A DNA stretch of 64,000 nucleotides from Lysobacter defluvii IMMIB APB-9 = DSM 18482 (GTDB lineage Bacteria > Pseudomonadota > Gammaproteobacteria > Xanthomonadales > Xanthomonadaceae), in the NCBI RefSeq assembly GCF_000423325.1, contig NZ_AUHT01000005.1, positions 124,001 through 188,000 of the forward strand. Reading direction: 5' to 3'. Positions within the stretch are counted from its first letter, which is position 1. Every line of letters begins with the position of its first letter. Made by a program: the position numbers and the translations under genes. The notes below the pieces were generated by a model, which saw only the letters and a program-made list of their open reading frames with translations, was not told the origin of the DNA and made no database searches. This document shows positions 7,982-17,015 of this stretch, piece after piece.

Positions 7982-10225
7982 ATGACCGAGTCCGTACGTC
8001 CCGATTTCCACGGTTTCGAGCAGATCCCGCTGCGCGAGTACGCCGAGCGCGCCTACCTCGACTATTCGATGTACGTGGTCCTCGACCGCGCCCTGCCCTT
8101 CATCGGCGACGGCCTGAAGCCGGTGCAGCGGCGGATCATCTACTCGATGAGCGAGCTCGGCCTCAACGCCGGCGCCAAGCCCAAGAAGTCCGCGCGCACC
8201 ATCGGCGACGTGATCGGCAAGTACCACCCACACGGCGACAGTGCCGCGTACGAGGCGATGGTGCTGATGGCGCAGCCGTTCTCGTACCGCTACCCGCTGG
8301 TCGAGGGGCAGGGCAACTTCGGCTCCTCCGACGACCCCAAGTCGTTCGCGGCGATGCGCTACACCGAGTCGCGGCTGGCGCCGATTTCCGAGGTGCTACT
8401 GGGCGAGCTGGCGCACGGGACGGTGGACTGGGTGCCCAACTTCGATGGCTCGCTGGAAGAGCCCTCGTGGATGCCCGCGCGGCTGCCGCACCTGCTGCTC
8501 AACGGCACCACCGGCATCGCGGTCGGCATGGCCACCGACATCCCCCCGCACAACCTGTCCGAGGTGGTCAGCGCCTGCGTGCGGCTGCTCGACGATCCGG
8601 AGGCCACCACGGCCGACCTGTGCGAGCACGTGCGCGGGCCGGACTACCCGACCGAGGCCGAGGTCATCACGCCGACCGCCGACCTGGTGCGCATGTACGA
8701 GACCGGGCACGGCAGCATCCGTGCACGCGCGGTCTGGGAGCGGGAGTCGAACAACATCGTCATCACCGCCCTGCCCCACCAGGTCTCGCCGGGCAAGGTG
8801 ATCGAGCAGATCGCCACCCAGATGCGGGCCAAGAAGCTGCCATGGCTGGAGGACATCCGCGACGAGTCCGACCACGCCAACCCGACCCGAGTCGTGCTGG
8901 TGCCACGCTCCAACCGGGTGGACGTCGAGCAGCTGATGGGCCACCTGTTCGCGACCACCGACCTGGAGCGCAGCTACCGCGCCAACTTCAACGTCATCGG
9001 CCTGGACGGCCGCCCGCAGGTCAAGGGCCTGCGCGCGATGCTGGGCGAATGGCTGCAGTTCCGCGCCGACACCGTCACCCGCCGGCTGACCCACCGCCTG
9101 GAGAAGGTCGAGCGCCGCCTGCACCTGCTGGAAGGGCTGCTGGTCGCCTTCCTCAACCTGGACGAGGTGATCCGCATCATCCGCACCGAGGACGAGCCAC
9201 GGCCGGTGCTGATGGAGCGCTTCGACCTGTCGGAAGAACAGACCGACTACATCCTCGAGACCCGCCTGCGCCAGCTCGCGCGGCTGGAGGAGATGAAGAT
9301 CCGCGGCGAGCAGGCCGAGCTGGAGGACGAGCGCGAGACCCTCGTCGCCACCCTCGGGAGCAAGGCGAAGCTCAAGCGCCTGATCAAGGAGGAGCTGCTG
9401 GCGGACGCGAAGAAGTTCGGCGACGCCCGCCGCTCCCCGCTGGTCGCCCGCGAGGCCGCCCAGGCCCTGTCGGAGACCGACCTCGCGCCGAGCGAGCCGA
9501 TGACCGTGGTGCTCAGCCGCAAGGGCTGGGTACGCGCGGCCAAGGGCCACGACATCGACGCCTCCGCGCTCAACTATCGCGAAGGGGACGCCCTGCTGGC
9601 CTCCGCGCCGGCGCGCAGCAACCAGCAGGTGGCGTTCCTGGACTCCACCGGCCGCAGTTACTCGACCATCGTCCACAGCCTGCCCTCGGCCCGCGGCAAC
9701 GGCGAACCGCTGACCGGGCGCTTCTCACCGGCGGCCGGCGCCTCCTTCGAGACCCTGGCCAGCGGCACCGACGAGGACCGCTTCGTGCTCGCCTCCAGCC
9801 ACGGCTACGGCTTCGTGACCCGCTTCGCCAACCTCACCAGCCGCAACAAGGCCGGCAAGGCGATGCTGTCGCTGACGACGGGTGCCGAGGTGCTGCAGCC
9901 GGCTCCGGTTGCCTCGCTGGAAAGCGACCGCATCGTGGTGGTCACCACCGCCGGCCACCTGCTGGCCTTCCCCGTCGGCGAGCTGCCGGAGCTCGACAAG
10001 GGCAAGGGCAACAAGCTGATCAACATCCCCAAGGCCAAGCTGGGCACCGAGCGCGTTGCCGCCGTGGCGGTGGTGCCGGAAGGCGCGAGCCTGCAGGTGA
10101 AGTCCGGTGCGCGGACGATGACCCTCGCCTGGAAGGACCTGGAGAATTACCTGGGTGCGCGAGCCAGCCGCGGCGGGCTGTTGCCGCGCGGGTGGCAGAA
10201 GGTGGAAGGCCTGGCGGTCGCGTAG
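7982..10225 (+). CDS. parC: DNA topoisomerase IV subunit A
   Basis: Breakage-reunion subunit of topoisomerase IV, which decatenates daughter chromosomes together with ParE. It has 747 residues. The N-terminal winged-helix/tower region carries catalytic Tyr127 in [12 protein letters not shown]. The quinolone-resistance region [15 protein letters not shown] has the susceptible-type Ser87 and Glu91 (E. coli S80/E84). The C-terminal beta-pinwheel starts near residue 500. It is shorter than GyrA and lacks the GyrA-box stretch QRRGGKG, which favours ParC. Its stop codon lies within a dispersed palindromic repeat. Confidence 0.94.
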   Translation: MTESVRPDFHGFEQIPLREYAERAYLDYSMYVVLDRALPFIGDGLKPVQRRIIYSMSELGLNAGAKPKKSARTIGDVIGKYHPHGDSAAYEAMVLMAQPFSYRYPLVEGQGNFGSSDDPKSFAAMRYTESRLAPISEVLLGELAHGTVDWVPNFDGSLEEPSWMPARLPHLLLNGTTGIAVGMATDIPPHNLSEVVSACVRLLDDPEATTADLCEHVRGPDYPTEAEVITPTADLVRMYETGHGSIRARAVWERESNNIVITALPHQVSPGKVIEQIATQMRAKKLPWLEDIRDESDHANPTRVVLVPRSNRVDVEQLMGHLFATTDLERSYRANFNVIGLDGRPQVKGLRAMLGEWLQFRADTVTRRLTHRLEKVERRLHLLEGLLVAFLNLDEVIRIIRTEDEPRPVLMERFDLSEEQTDYILETRLRQLARLEEMKIRGEQAELEDERETLVATLGSKAKLKRLIKEELLADAKKFGDARRSPLVAREAAQALSETDLAPSEPMTVVLSRKGWVRAAKGHDIDASALNYREGDALLASAPARSNQQVAFLDSTGRSYSTIVHSLPSARGNGEPLTGRFSPAAGASFETLASGTDEDRFVLASSHGYGFVTRFANLTSRNKAGKAMLSLTTGAEVLQPAPVASLESDRIVVVTTAGHLLAFPVGELPELDKGKGNKLINIPKAKLGTERVAAVAVVPEGASLQVKSGARTMTLAWKDLENYLGARASRGGLLPRGWQKVEGLAVA

Positions 10226-10259
10226 GGCGCAATAGCCGCCACGGGCGGCGTATTGCGCC
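10223..10259. repeat. Palindromic repeat, family A, copy 2, overlapping the parC stop
   Basis: TAGGGCGCAATA (from 10223), inner arms GCCGCC/GGCGGC, then TATTGCGCC (10251-10259). It matches the 4591-4630 copy almost base for base. The first three bases are the parC TAG stop, so the repeat supplies the end of the gene. The outer right arm is degraded after GCGCC. Confidence 0.75.
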
Positions 10260-10290
10260 GCACGACGACGGCACCCACACGGGGATGCCA

Positions 10291-12009
10291 TCACGACGCG
10301 ACGTGCACCCCCGCCACCGCCCGCCCGGATGGATCCGCCGCGGCCTCGAACGCCGCATCCCACGCGATGGCCGCCGGCGACGAGCAGGCGATCGACTTGC
10401 CGCCCGGCACCGTGCGGGCGCAGGACTCGCCGGGGAAGTGGCGCTCGAAGATGTGGCGGTAGAGATAGGCCTCCTTCGTCATCGGCGGGTTTACCGGGAA
10501 GCGGCTGGCGGCGAAGGCGAACTCGCGGCCACCGACCTGCGACTCGGCGTGCGCCTTGAGGCCGTCGATCCAGCCGTAGCCGACGCCATCGCTGAACTGC
10601 TCCTTCTGGCGCCAGAGGATGGAGTCCGGCAGGTAGCCGTCGAAGGCTTCGCGGAGGATGGCCTTCTCGATCGGGCGCGAACAACCCTCTACGCGGCCTC
10701 TGTCACCGGGTAGCGGAGGACGGGGGCGCACCATCTTGGCGCTGGCATCCATCCGCATCGCCACCTCCAGGAACTCCAGGTCCAGGAACGGGACGCGGGC
10801 CTCCACGCCCCAGGCCATCATCGACTTGTTGGCACGCAGGCAGTCGTACTGGTGCAGGGCGTCGAGCTTGCGCACCAGCTCGTCGTGGAACTGCCGGGCA
10901 TCGGGTGCTTTGTGGAAGTACAGGTAGCCGCCGAAGATCTCGTCGCTGCCCTCGCCGGAGAGCACCATCTTCACGCCCATCGCGCGGATCCGCCGGGCCA
11001 GCAGGTACATCGGGATGGAGGCGCGCACGGTGGTGACGTCGTAGCTCTCGATGTGGCGGATCACCTCCGGTAGCGCGTCCAGGCCCTCCTGCAGGGTGTA
11101 GGTGAAGCCGTGGTGCACCGTGCCCAGCGCGTCCGCGGCGACCTGCGCGGCGGCGAGGTCCGGGGAGCCTTCCAGCCCGATCGCGAACGAGTGCAGTCGC
11201 GGCCACCAGGCCTCGGCGCGGTCGTCCTCCTCGATGCGGCGGCGGGCGAAGCGGGCCGCGCACGCCGCCACCAGGGAGGAGTCGAGCCCGCCCGAGAGCA
11301 ACACGCCGTACGGCACGTCGCTCATCAGTTGCCGGTGCACGGCGGCCTCGAACGCTTCGCGAAGCTCGCCGGGCGTGACCTGCACGCTGGCGGTGGCGCC
11401 GTGCTCGCGCCAGGGGCGCTCCCAGTACCGCACCAGCCGATCGCCGTCGCTGTCGTAGTAGTGCCCGGGCGGGAACTGGGCAACGTCGTGGCAGATCCCG
11501 ACCAGTGCCTTCATCTCCGAGGCCACGCACATGCGCCCGCTGCCGTCGCGGCCCCAGTACAGCGGCACCACCCCGACCGGATCGCGCGCCACCAGCCAGC
11601 GGCGTGCCGCCCGGTCCCACAGCGCGAAGGCGAAGATGCCGTTGAGCCGGCGCAGCCAGTCGCCGGGATCGCCGCCCCGGGCGTGCAGCGCGTTGATCAC
11701 CTCGCAATCGGACGCGGTGCGGAACTCCCACCCGTCCGGCGCGGTCGCGCGCAGCTCGCGGTGGTTGTAGATCTCCCCGTTGACCGCCAGCACCAGGTTG
11801 CCGTCGGCGGAGACCAGCGGCTGCGCGCCCCCGGCCGGGTCGACGATGGCCAGGCGCTCGTGGACGAGGATCGCGCCCTCGTCGGCGTGCACCCCGCTCC
11901 AGTCCGGGCCGCGATGGCGCTGCCGGCGCGACAGCTCGAGCGCCTGGCGGCGCAGGTCGGCGAGGTCGTCGCCGGGTTGCAGTCCGAAGATTCCGAGGAT
12001 CGAGCACAT
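10291..12009 (-). CDS. asnB: Glutamine-hydrolysing asparagine synthetase B
   Basis: Makes Asn from Asp, ATP and Gln. It has 572 residues from the ATG at 12009, chosen because removal of Met exposes Cys2 (MCSILGIFG), the N-terminal glutaminase nucleophile. A Shine-Dalgarno GGAG lies 9 bases upstream. The glutaminase domain (1-~210) has RHRGPDWSG and NGEIYNH. The synthetase domain has the PP-loop LLSGGLDSS and LSGEGSDEIFGGY. Compared with E. coli AsnB (as I recall KMCGNGKMEKHILRE), the KM and IEKAILRE motifs here are separated by 18 extra, Pro/Arg-rich residues (10675-10728). Upstream lies a leader with three Asn codons and an intrinsic terminator, suggesting attenuation by asparaginyl-tRNA supply. 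Confidence 0.95.
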   Translation of the reverse strand: MCSILGIFGLQPGDDLADLRRQALELSRRQRHRGPDWSGVHADEGAILVHERLAIVDPAGGAQPLVSADGNLVLAVNGEIYNHRELRATAPDGWEFRTASDCEVINALHARGGDPGDWLRRLNGIFAFALWDRAARRWLVARDPVGVVPLYWGRDGSGRMCVASEMKALVGICHDVAQFPPGHYYDSDGDRLVRYWERPWREHGATASVQVTPGELREAFEAAVHRQLMSDVPYGVLLSGGLDSSLVAACAARFARRRIEEDDRAEAWWPRLHSFAIGLEGSPDLAAAQVAADALGTVHHGFTYTLQEGLDALPEVIRHIESYDVTTVRASIPMYLLARRIRAMGVKMVLSGEGSDEIFGGYLYFHKAPDARQFHDELVRKLDALHQYDCLRANKSMMAWGVEARVPFLDLEFLEVAMRMDASAKMVRPRPPLPGDRGRVEGCSRPIEKAILREAFDGYLPDSILWRQKEQFSDGVGYGWIDGLKAHAESQVGGREFAFAASRFPVNPPMTKEAYLYRHIFERHFPGESCARTVPGGKSIACSSPAAIAWDAAFEAAADPSGRAVAGVHVAS

Positions 12010-12048
12010 TGCGGTGGACTCCGTGGTGGCGGTGGCGCCGGTGGACAC

Positions 12049-12077
12049 AAAAAAGCCTGCACTGGTCGGTGCAGGCC
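12049..12077 (-). terminator. Intrinsic terminator (attenuator) in the asnB leader
   Basis: Read on the minus strand: GCCTGCAC (12076-12069), loop CGACCA, GTGCAGGC (12062-12055), then six T (12054-12049). The perfect 8-bp GC-rich stem with T-run points toward asnB and ends 39 bases before its start codon, so it would stop transcription before asnB. The 5' arm (GGCCTGC, 12077-12071) is also perfectly complementary to GCAGGCC at 12121-12115 inside the upstream short frame, giving a mutually exclusive antiterminator. Confidence 0.82.
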
Positions 12078-12105
12078 TGGAGAAACGATTGGCGGGTTGG
12101 GTGCG

Positions 12106-12162
12106 CTAATCGCCGGCCTGCGGGAGGCTGGCGTTGTTGTTCCGTTTGTCGGGGAAGGCCAC
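12106..12162 (-). CDS. Putative asnB leader peptide with three consecutive Asn codons
   Basis: An 18-codon frame starting at GTG (12162): fM-A-F-P-D-K-R-N-N-N-A-S-L-P-Q-A-G-D, stop TAG at 12106. The three AAC codons are at 12141-12133. The antiterminator segment GCAGGCC begins 11 bases after the last AAC, so it is free when a ribosome stalls on Asn and covered when the ribosome reaches the stop. A 5-bp pairing of GGCCT (12160-12156) with AGGCC (12119-12115) could act as the protector stem. No good Shine-Dalgarno precedes the GTG and I could not place a promoter, so the exact start is uncertain. The frame itself stays open to an ATG at 12318. Confidence 0.62.
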   Translation of the reverse strand: MAFPDKRNNNASLPQAGD

Positions 12163-12402
12163 CCGGGCACCGTGGCGTAACGGGGAAGGCGCCGCGCACC
12201 CGCCGCCAACGGCCCACGTCCCCCGGCGGGGGCCAATGCCTGTGGCTGGCGGCAGGATGACGCGGCGATTCACGGGCTTCCCCCGGCCGGCGGCACCGTG
12301 CCGCCTCATCTGCCCCAACGCGGCCGCCTGCCCGGACCGGCCACGACGGCGGCCAGCCCGCCGCTATGATCGGCAACACCCCTTGCACGGACCGGCTCCC
12401 CG

Positions 12403-14661
12403 ATGCGACAGCACGCCACGCCACGCGAAGCGACGCCGTCCTCCCCGCTGGCCGCGGCCGCGCTCGCGGCGTTGTTCGTGCTGGCCGGCTGGCTGGGCGT
12501 GGTGGGCACCGGCGCGCCTCCCGCAGCCGGCCACGATGCGCCGGCCACGGCGTTCTCCGCGGCCCGCGCCATGGACACCCTGTCGCGCATCCTCGGCGAC
12601 GAAGCCCCCCACCCCACCGGCAGTGCCGCCAATGCCGCGGTGCGCGACCGCATGGTCGCCGAGCTGCAGGCGCTGGGCCTGGAACCCGAGGTCCGCAGCC
12701 GTTTCAGTTGCAGCGCCTCGGTGTGCGCCACCGTCGACAACGTGCTCGCGAGGATCCCCGGCGCCCGGCCAGACGGTGCGCTGCTGCTCTCGGCGCATTA
12801 CGACTCGGTGCCGGCGAGCCCGGGGGCATCCGACGACGGGGCCGGCGTGGCGGCGATCCTGGAGACGGCGCGGGCCCTGCTGGCCGGGCCGCCGCTGGCG
12901 CGCGACACCTGGCTGCTGCTCAACGATGGCGAGGAGCTCGGCCTGCTGGGCGCCCGGGCCTTTGCCCGGGAGCCGGAGTTCGCCCGGATCGCCCACGTGG
13001 TGAACCTGGAGGCCCGGGGCACCACCGGCCCGAGCTTGCTGATCGAGACCCAGCCCGGCAACGAGGCGGTGGCCCGGCTGGCCGGCCGCGCGCTCCCGCA
13101 CCCGGCGGGCTCGTCGCTGGAGTACGAGATCTACAAGACCCTCCCCAACGACACCGACTTCACCATCTACCGGCGCGAGGGGCTGGCGGGGCTCAACTTT
13201 GCCTGGGCGGAGGGTGCGGCCCGCTACCACACGCCACTGGACGACCTTGCGCACCTGGACCCGCGTTCGCTGCAACATCACGGCGGGCACGCCCTGGCGC
13301 TGGCGCGCGCGTTCGCGGACACAGGGACTACCGCCAGTGCCGATACGGACGCGGTGTTCGTGGCCCTGCCGGGCGGACGCACGCTCGCGTGGCCCGTGGC
13401 CTGGAGCGCGGTGCTGCTCGCGGTGGGCCTGCTGGGCTGGCTGGCGTGGACATGGCGGCTGCACCGGGCCGGGGCGCTGCGGGTCCCCGGCCTGCTGGGT
13501 GCGGCGGCGCTCACGGTCGTCTCCCTCGGCGCGCTGGTGCTGCTGGGCCTGGTCCTGCATGCCGTGCTGCGCCACATGGGGGCGATGCCCGCGGCATGGA
13601 CTGCCCAGGGCGGCCTGCTGGTGGCCTGCTTCGCCGCACTCGCCGTCGCCGCGCTGGTGCCGGCGGCGCGTGCCATCCGTCGGGCCTGCGGCGAGGCTGC
13701 GCTGGCAGTCGCCGCCGTGCTGCCGTTCGCGCTGATCGCCACCGCGGCGACCGGGTGGATGCCGGGCGCCGCACATTTGGGCCTGCTGCCCCTGTTGGCC
13801 GCGGTGCTGCCGGCGCAGCTGGCGCCACGCCATGCCACGGCGTCGGCGGGGTTGGGCGCCACCGTCGCGGTCCTGCTGTACTCGCCCTACATCGTCGGCA
13901 GCCACGACGCGATCGGCCACGAGGGCCTGGTCGCGACGCCGCTTCTGGCGGGAGTCGCGCTGCTCCCGCTGCTGCCTTCGCTTGTACGCTCCGCGCGCGC
14001 GGGCGGCGCGCTCACCGTGGCCGCAGCCGTGGCCGTCCTCGCGCTCGCCGTGGCGGCGCTGTCGCGCCCGCCCTTCGATGCCCACGTGCCGCGGCAGGTC
14101 AACCTGCTCCACGTGGACGATGGCGAGGACGCCCGGGTGTTCGTCTCGCCGCGTGCCGTGCTGCCGGTGGAGTTCCGCCACGAAGCCAGTCTGGGGGAGG
14201 GGTACGGGCCGATGCTTCCCTGGGGCGCGTCCGCGATCCCGGGGCCGGAGGCGCCACGACTGCCCTCGCCGCTTGTCCATGCCGAGGTGGCCGAAGCCGG
14301 GCCGGGGCACAGGCACGTGCGCCTGCGCGTCCAGTCGGCCCGCGACGCGCGCGAGACCGTGCTGGTGGTGCCCGGCTCAGTCGACCCGGCCGGCATGCGG
14401 GTCAACGGCATGGCGCTGGATCCGCCCCTCCGCTCCGCGGGTGCCCCGGCCTGGAGGCAGGTCCGGGTGGTGGGCCGGGAGCCGGACGGGGTGCTGTTCG
14501 AGTTCGACCTGCCCGTAGGGGAAACGACGCTCTACGCCTTCGACCGCGACTCCGGGCTGGCGCCGGAACTGGATCCGGTGCGCCGCTCGCGCGATGCGAT
14601 CGGCGTCCCGGTGGGTGACGGCGACGCCAGCCTCGCCTTCCGGCGCGTCGAAATCAGGTAG
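12403..14661 (+). CDS. M28-family zinc metallopeptidase with C-terminal membrane domain
   Basis: A 752-residue predicted aminopeptidase-like membrane protein. A signal-anchor segment ([20 protein letters not shown]) precedes an M28 domain whose di-zinc ligands are visible: H132/D134 (SAHYDSV), Asp in SDDGAG (~144), E177/E178 (NDGEELG), E203 (NLEARG) and H276 (RYHTPLDD). Residues ~330-560 hold about eight to nine hydrophobic helices, followed by a soluble beta-rich C-terminus (~570-752). This layout resembles the vacuolar-membrane/ERMP1-type M28 proteins. Substrate unknown. Its last 8 bases overlap the 3' end of dapE on the other strand. Confidence 0.85.
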   Translation: MRQHATPREATPSSPLAAAALAALFVLAGWLGVVGTGAPPAAGHDAPATAFSAARAMDTLSRILGDEAPHPTGSAANAAVRDRMVAELQALGLEPEVRSRFSCSASVCATVDNVLARIPGARPDGALLLSAHYDSVPASPGASDDGAGVAAILETARALLAGPPLARDTWLLLNDGEELGLLGARAFAREPEFARIAHVVNLEARGTTGPSLLIETQPGNEAVARLAGRALPHPAGSSLEYEIYKTLPNDTDFTIYRREGLAGLNFAWAEGAARYHTPLDDLAHLDPRSLQHHGGHALALARAFADTGTTASADTDAVFVALPGGRTLAWPVAWSAVLLAVGLLGWLAWTWRLHRAGALRVPGLLGAAALTVVSLGALVLLGLVLHAVLRHMGAMPAAWTAQGGLLVACFAALAVAALVPAARAIRRACGEAALAVAAVLPFALIATAATGWMPGAAHLGLLPLLAAVLPAQLAPRHATASAGLGATVAVLLYSPYIVGSHDAIGHEGLVATPLLAGVALLPLLPSLVRSARAGGALTVAAAVAVLALAVAALSRPPFDAHVPRQVNLLHVDDGEDARVFVSPRAVLPVEFRHEASLGEGYGPMLPWGASAIPGPEAPRLPSPLVHAEVAEAGPGHRHVRLRVQSARDARETVLVVPGSVDPAGMRVNGMALDPPLRSAGAPAWRQVRVVGREPDGVLFEFDLPVGETTLYAFDRDSGLAPELDPVRRSRDAIGVPVGDGDASLAFRRVEIR

Positions 14662-15796
14662 GCGGCAAGGAAAGCAATTTGCGGATCATCTCCAGGTAGA
14701 GCCCCGGCAGGCGCTCCAGGTCCGCCACCGCCACGTTCTCATCGACCTTGTGGATGCTGGCATTCACCGGTCCCACCTCGATGCACTGGGTGCCCAGCGG
14801 CGCGATGAACCGGGCATCGGACGTTCCGCCGCCCGTGCTTTCCTCCGGCGGTGCACCCGCGTGCGAGGCAAGCACCTCGCGTGCGGCCGCGCGGAGCGGG
14901 CCCTCGGGGGTGTAGTACGGCTCCCCGCTGCGGTGCCAGCCGACCTCGAAGTCCAGGCCGTGGCTCCCGAGCATGCGCTCGCATTCGGCGACCAGCCGGT
15001 CCGCATCCCAGTGCGGGTTGTAGCGCAGGTTGAACACCACCCGCAGTTCGCCCGGGATCACGTTGCTGGCGCCGGTCCCGGCCTCGATGTTGCTCATCTG
15101 CAGGCTGGTGGGCGGGAAGCTCTCGTAGCCCTCGTCCCAGCGCCGGGAGGCCAGCTCGTCCAGCGCCGGCAGCGCCTGGTGGATCGGGTTGCGCGCCTGG
15201 TCCGGGTAGGCGACGTGGCCCTGGACGCCCCGGACCCGCAGCGTGCCGGTCAGGCTGCCCCGGCGGCCCACACGCAGCAGGTCGCCCAGGCGCGAGGTGG
15301 AGGACGGCTCGCCGGTGATGCACCAGTCGATGCGCTCGCCACGGGCGGCGAACTCCCTGGCGACCCGGCGCACGCCGTCGATGGCATCGCCCTCCTCGTC
15401 GGAAGTCAGCAGGATCGCAAGCCGTCCCGGATGGTCCGGGTACTCGGCGACGAACCGCTCGGCGGCGACCACGAACGCGGCCACGCTGCCCTTCATGTCC
15501 GCCGCCCCGCGTCCGTACAGCACCCCATCGCGGACCTCCGGCTCGAACGGGTCACTGGCCCAGTCGCTACGCGGTCCAGGCGGCACCACGTCGGTATGCC
15601 CCAGCAACAGCAACGTGGGCCCGCCGGGGGCCCCACGGGTCGCGTACAGGTTGCCGACCGCGCCGAAGCGCATGTGCTCGCAGGCGAACCCCGCCCGCTG
15701 CAGGCGCGACGCGATGAGCTGCTGGCACCCGGCGTCCTCCGGCGTCACCGAAGGCCGCCGGATCAACTCCTTCGCAAGCTCCAGGACGTCCGCCAT
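14654..15796 (-). CDS. dapE: Succinyl-diaminopimelate desuccinylase
   Basis: Di-zinc M20-family amidohydrolase converting N-succinyl-LL-diaminopimelate to LL-DAP for lysine and peptidoglycan. It has 380 residues from the ATG at 15796. Metal and catalytic motifs: GHTDVVPPG (His, Asp), [10 protein letters not shown] (bridging Asp), TSDEEGDA (catalytic Glu pair), and a C-terminal His in [21 protein letters not shown] is the DapE-typical stretch. The start codon overlaps the yffB stop by one base. Together with dapD two genes upstream, this operon encodes two steps of the succinylase branch. Confidence 0.95.
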   Translation of the reverse strand: MADVLELAKELIRRPSVTPEDAGCQQLIASRLQRAGFACEHMRFGAVGNLYATRGAPGGPTLLLLGHTDVVPPGPRSDWASDPFEPEVRDGVLYGRGAADMKGSVAAFVVAAERFVAEYPDHPGRLAILLTSDEEGDAIDGVRRVAREFAARGERIDWCITGEPSSTSRLGDLLRVGRRGSLTGTLRVRGVQGHVAYPDQARNPIHQALPALDELASRRWDEGYESFPPTSLQMSNIEAGTGASNVIPGELRVVFNLRYNPHWDADRLVAECERMLGSHGLDFEVGWHRSGEPYYTPEGPLRAAAREVLASHAGAPPEESTGGGTSDARFIAPLGTQCIEVGPVNASIHKVDENVAVADLERLPGLYLEMIRKLLSLPPT

Positions 15797-16155
15797 CAGG
15801 CCTTGCCGAACCGCTTCTTGAACCCGTTGTCGCTGAACCCCTGCGTGACCTCGCCGTCGCCCGTCACGACGACCGGACGCCGGACCAGCTGCGGATACTC
15901 CCGCAGCAGCAGCTTCCACTCCGCGTCCGAACCCGGCTCCTTGCGGTGCGCCGGCAACTGCCGCCAGGTCGTGGACGACTTGTTGATCATCGCCTCCCAG
16001 CCGCCGAGCTTGTCCTTCCAGGCCACCAGCTCTTCCGGACTGCGGGGATCGTCGCGGTAGTCGACGAATTCATGCTCGACGCCAAACCGATCGAGCCATT
16101 TCCGAGCCTTGCGGCAGGTGTCGCAGTTCTTGAGGCCGTAGAGGGTCGTGGTCAT
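15796..16155 (-). CDS. yffB: ArsC/Spx-family thioredoxin-fold protein (YffB-like)
   Basis: A 119-residue protein of the ArsC-like family. The N-terminal [17 protein letters not shown] gives a CxxC motif in the YffB/Spx position, and the C-terminal [20 protein letters not shown] carries the cis-Pro region. In proteobacteria this family regularly sits next to dapE or dapD, as here between both, but its role is not established; arsenate reduction is not implied. It overlaps dapD by 4 bases and dapE by 1, so it is surely co-transcribed. Confidence 0.85.
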   Translation of the reverse strand: MTTTLYGLKNCDTCRKARKWLDRFGVEHEFVDYRDDPRSPEELVAWKDKLGGWEAMINKSSTTWRQLPAHRKEPGSDAEWKLLLREYPQLVRRPVVVTGDGEVTQGFSDNGFKKRFGKA

Positions 16156-17015
16156 CCCGCCAGCCCCCGCAACAGCTCGTTGACCGAAGTCTTCTCGCGG
16201 GTCCGCGCATCCACCTTCTTCACGATCACCGCGCAGTACAGCGAATGCGACCCGTCGGCGGCCGGAAGCTGCCCGGACACCACCACGCTGTACGGCGGCA
16301 CGTACCCGTAGCTGACCTCGCCGGTCTCGCGGTCGTAGATCCGCGTGCTCTGTCCCAGGAACACGCCCATGCCGATCACGCTGTGGTGGCCGACGACCAC
16401 GCCCTCGACCACTTCCGAGCGCGCGCCGATGAAGCAGTGGTCCTCGATGATGGTCGGCGTCGCCTGCAGCGGCTCGAGCACGCCACCGATCCCGGCGCCG
16501 CCGGAGATGTGGCAGTGGGTCCCGACCTGGGCGCAGGAGCCCACCGTCGCCCAGGTGTCCACCATCGTGCCCTCGCCGACGTAGGCACCGATGTTGGTGA
16601 AGCTGGGCATCAGCACCACGTCGCGGCCGATGTGGGCGCCGCGGCGGACGATCGCACCGGGCACCACGCGCGCGCCCAGTTCGCGGAAGGCCGGTTCGTC
16701 AAAGTCGGCGAAACGGGCCGGGACCTTGTCCCAGAACGGCGCCGGGTCGGCCTCGATCAATTCCATCTCCTGGGTGCGGAAGAACAGCAGCACCGCCTTC
16801 TTCAGCCACTCGTTGACCTTCCAGCCGCCGTTGCCATCCGGCTCCGCGATGCGCAGCTCGCCGGACTCCAGTCCCTCCATGACCTGCTCGACCGCGGGCC
16901 GGGTGGAGCCTTCGATCTCGTCGCTGGTCAGGCTGGCGCGGCGCGCGAACGCACCCTCGATCACCACCCGCAGCTCTTCGAGCGGCCCGGCGGGCGTGGT
17001 GGGGGACGGACTCAT
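16152..17015 (-). CDS. dapD: 2,3,4,5-tetrahydropyridine-2,6-dicarboxylate N-succinyltransferase
   Basis: Succinyl-CoA-dependent enzyme of the diaminopimelate/lysine pathway. It has 287 residues. An N-terminal helical domain (1-~105) is followed by a left-handed beta-helix of hexapeptide repeats ([20 protein letters not shown], then [20 protein letters not shown]) with the conserved [12 protein letters not shown] stretch and a C-terminal extension. The stop codon overlaps the yffB start by 4 bases, and its own ATG overlaps the glnD stop by 4 bases. Confidence 0.96.
   Translation of the reverse strand: MSPSPTTPAGPLEELRVVIEGAFARRASLTSDEIEGSTRPAVEQVMEGLESGELRIAEPDGNGGWKVNEWLKKAVLLFFRTQEMELIEADPAPFWDKVPARFADFDEPAFRELGARVVPGAIVRRGAHIGRDVVLMPSFTNIGAYVGEGTMVDTWATVGSCAQVGTHCHISGGAGIGGVLEPLQATPTIIEDHCFIGARSEVVEGVVVGHHSVIGMGVFLGQSTRIYDRETGEVSYGYVPPYSVVVSGQLPAADGSHSLYCAVIVKKVDARTREKTSVNELLRGLAG

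Noticed and set aside
12163-12318. Longer form of the asnB leader frame starting at ATG 12318
   Set aside because: Upstream residues are low-complexity Arg/Gly/Pro and no ribosome binding site was seen; a short leader from GTG 12162 fits attenuation better, although the start remains unproven.
15796-16155. Annotation as arsenate reductase
   Set aside because: The ArsC-like fold alone is not enough: the YffB subfamily near dapD/dapE is not known to reduce arsenate, and no ars genes are present.
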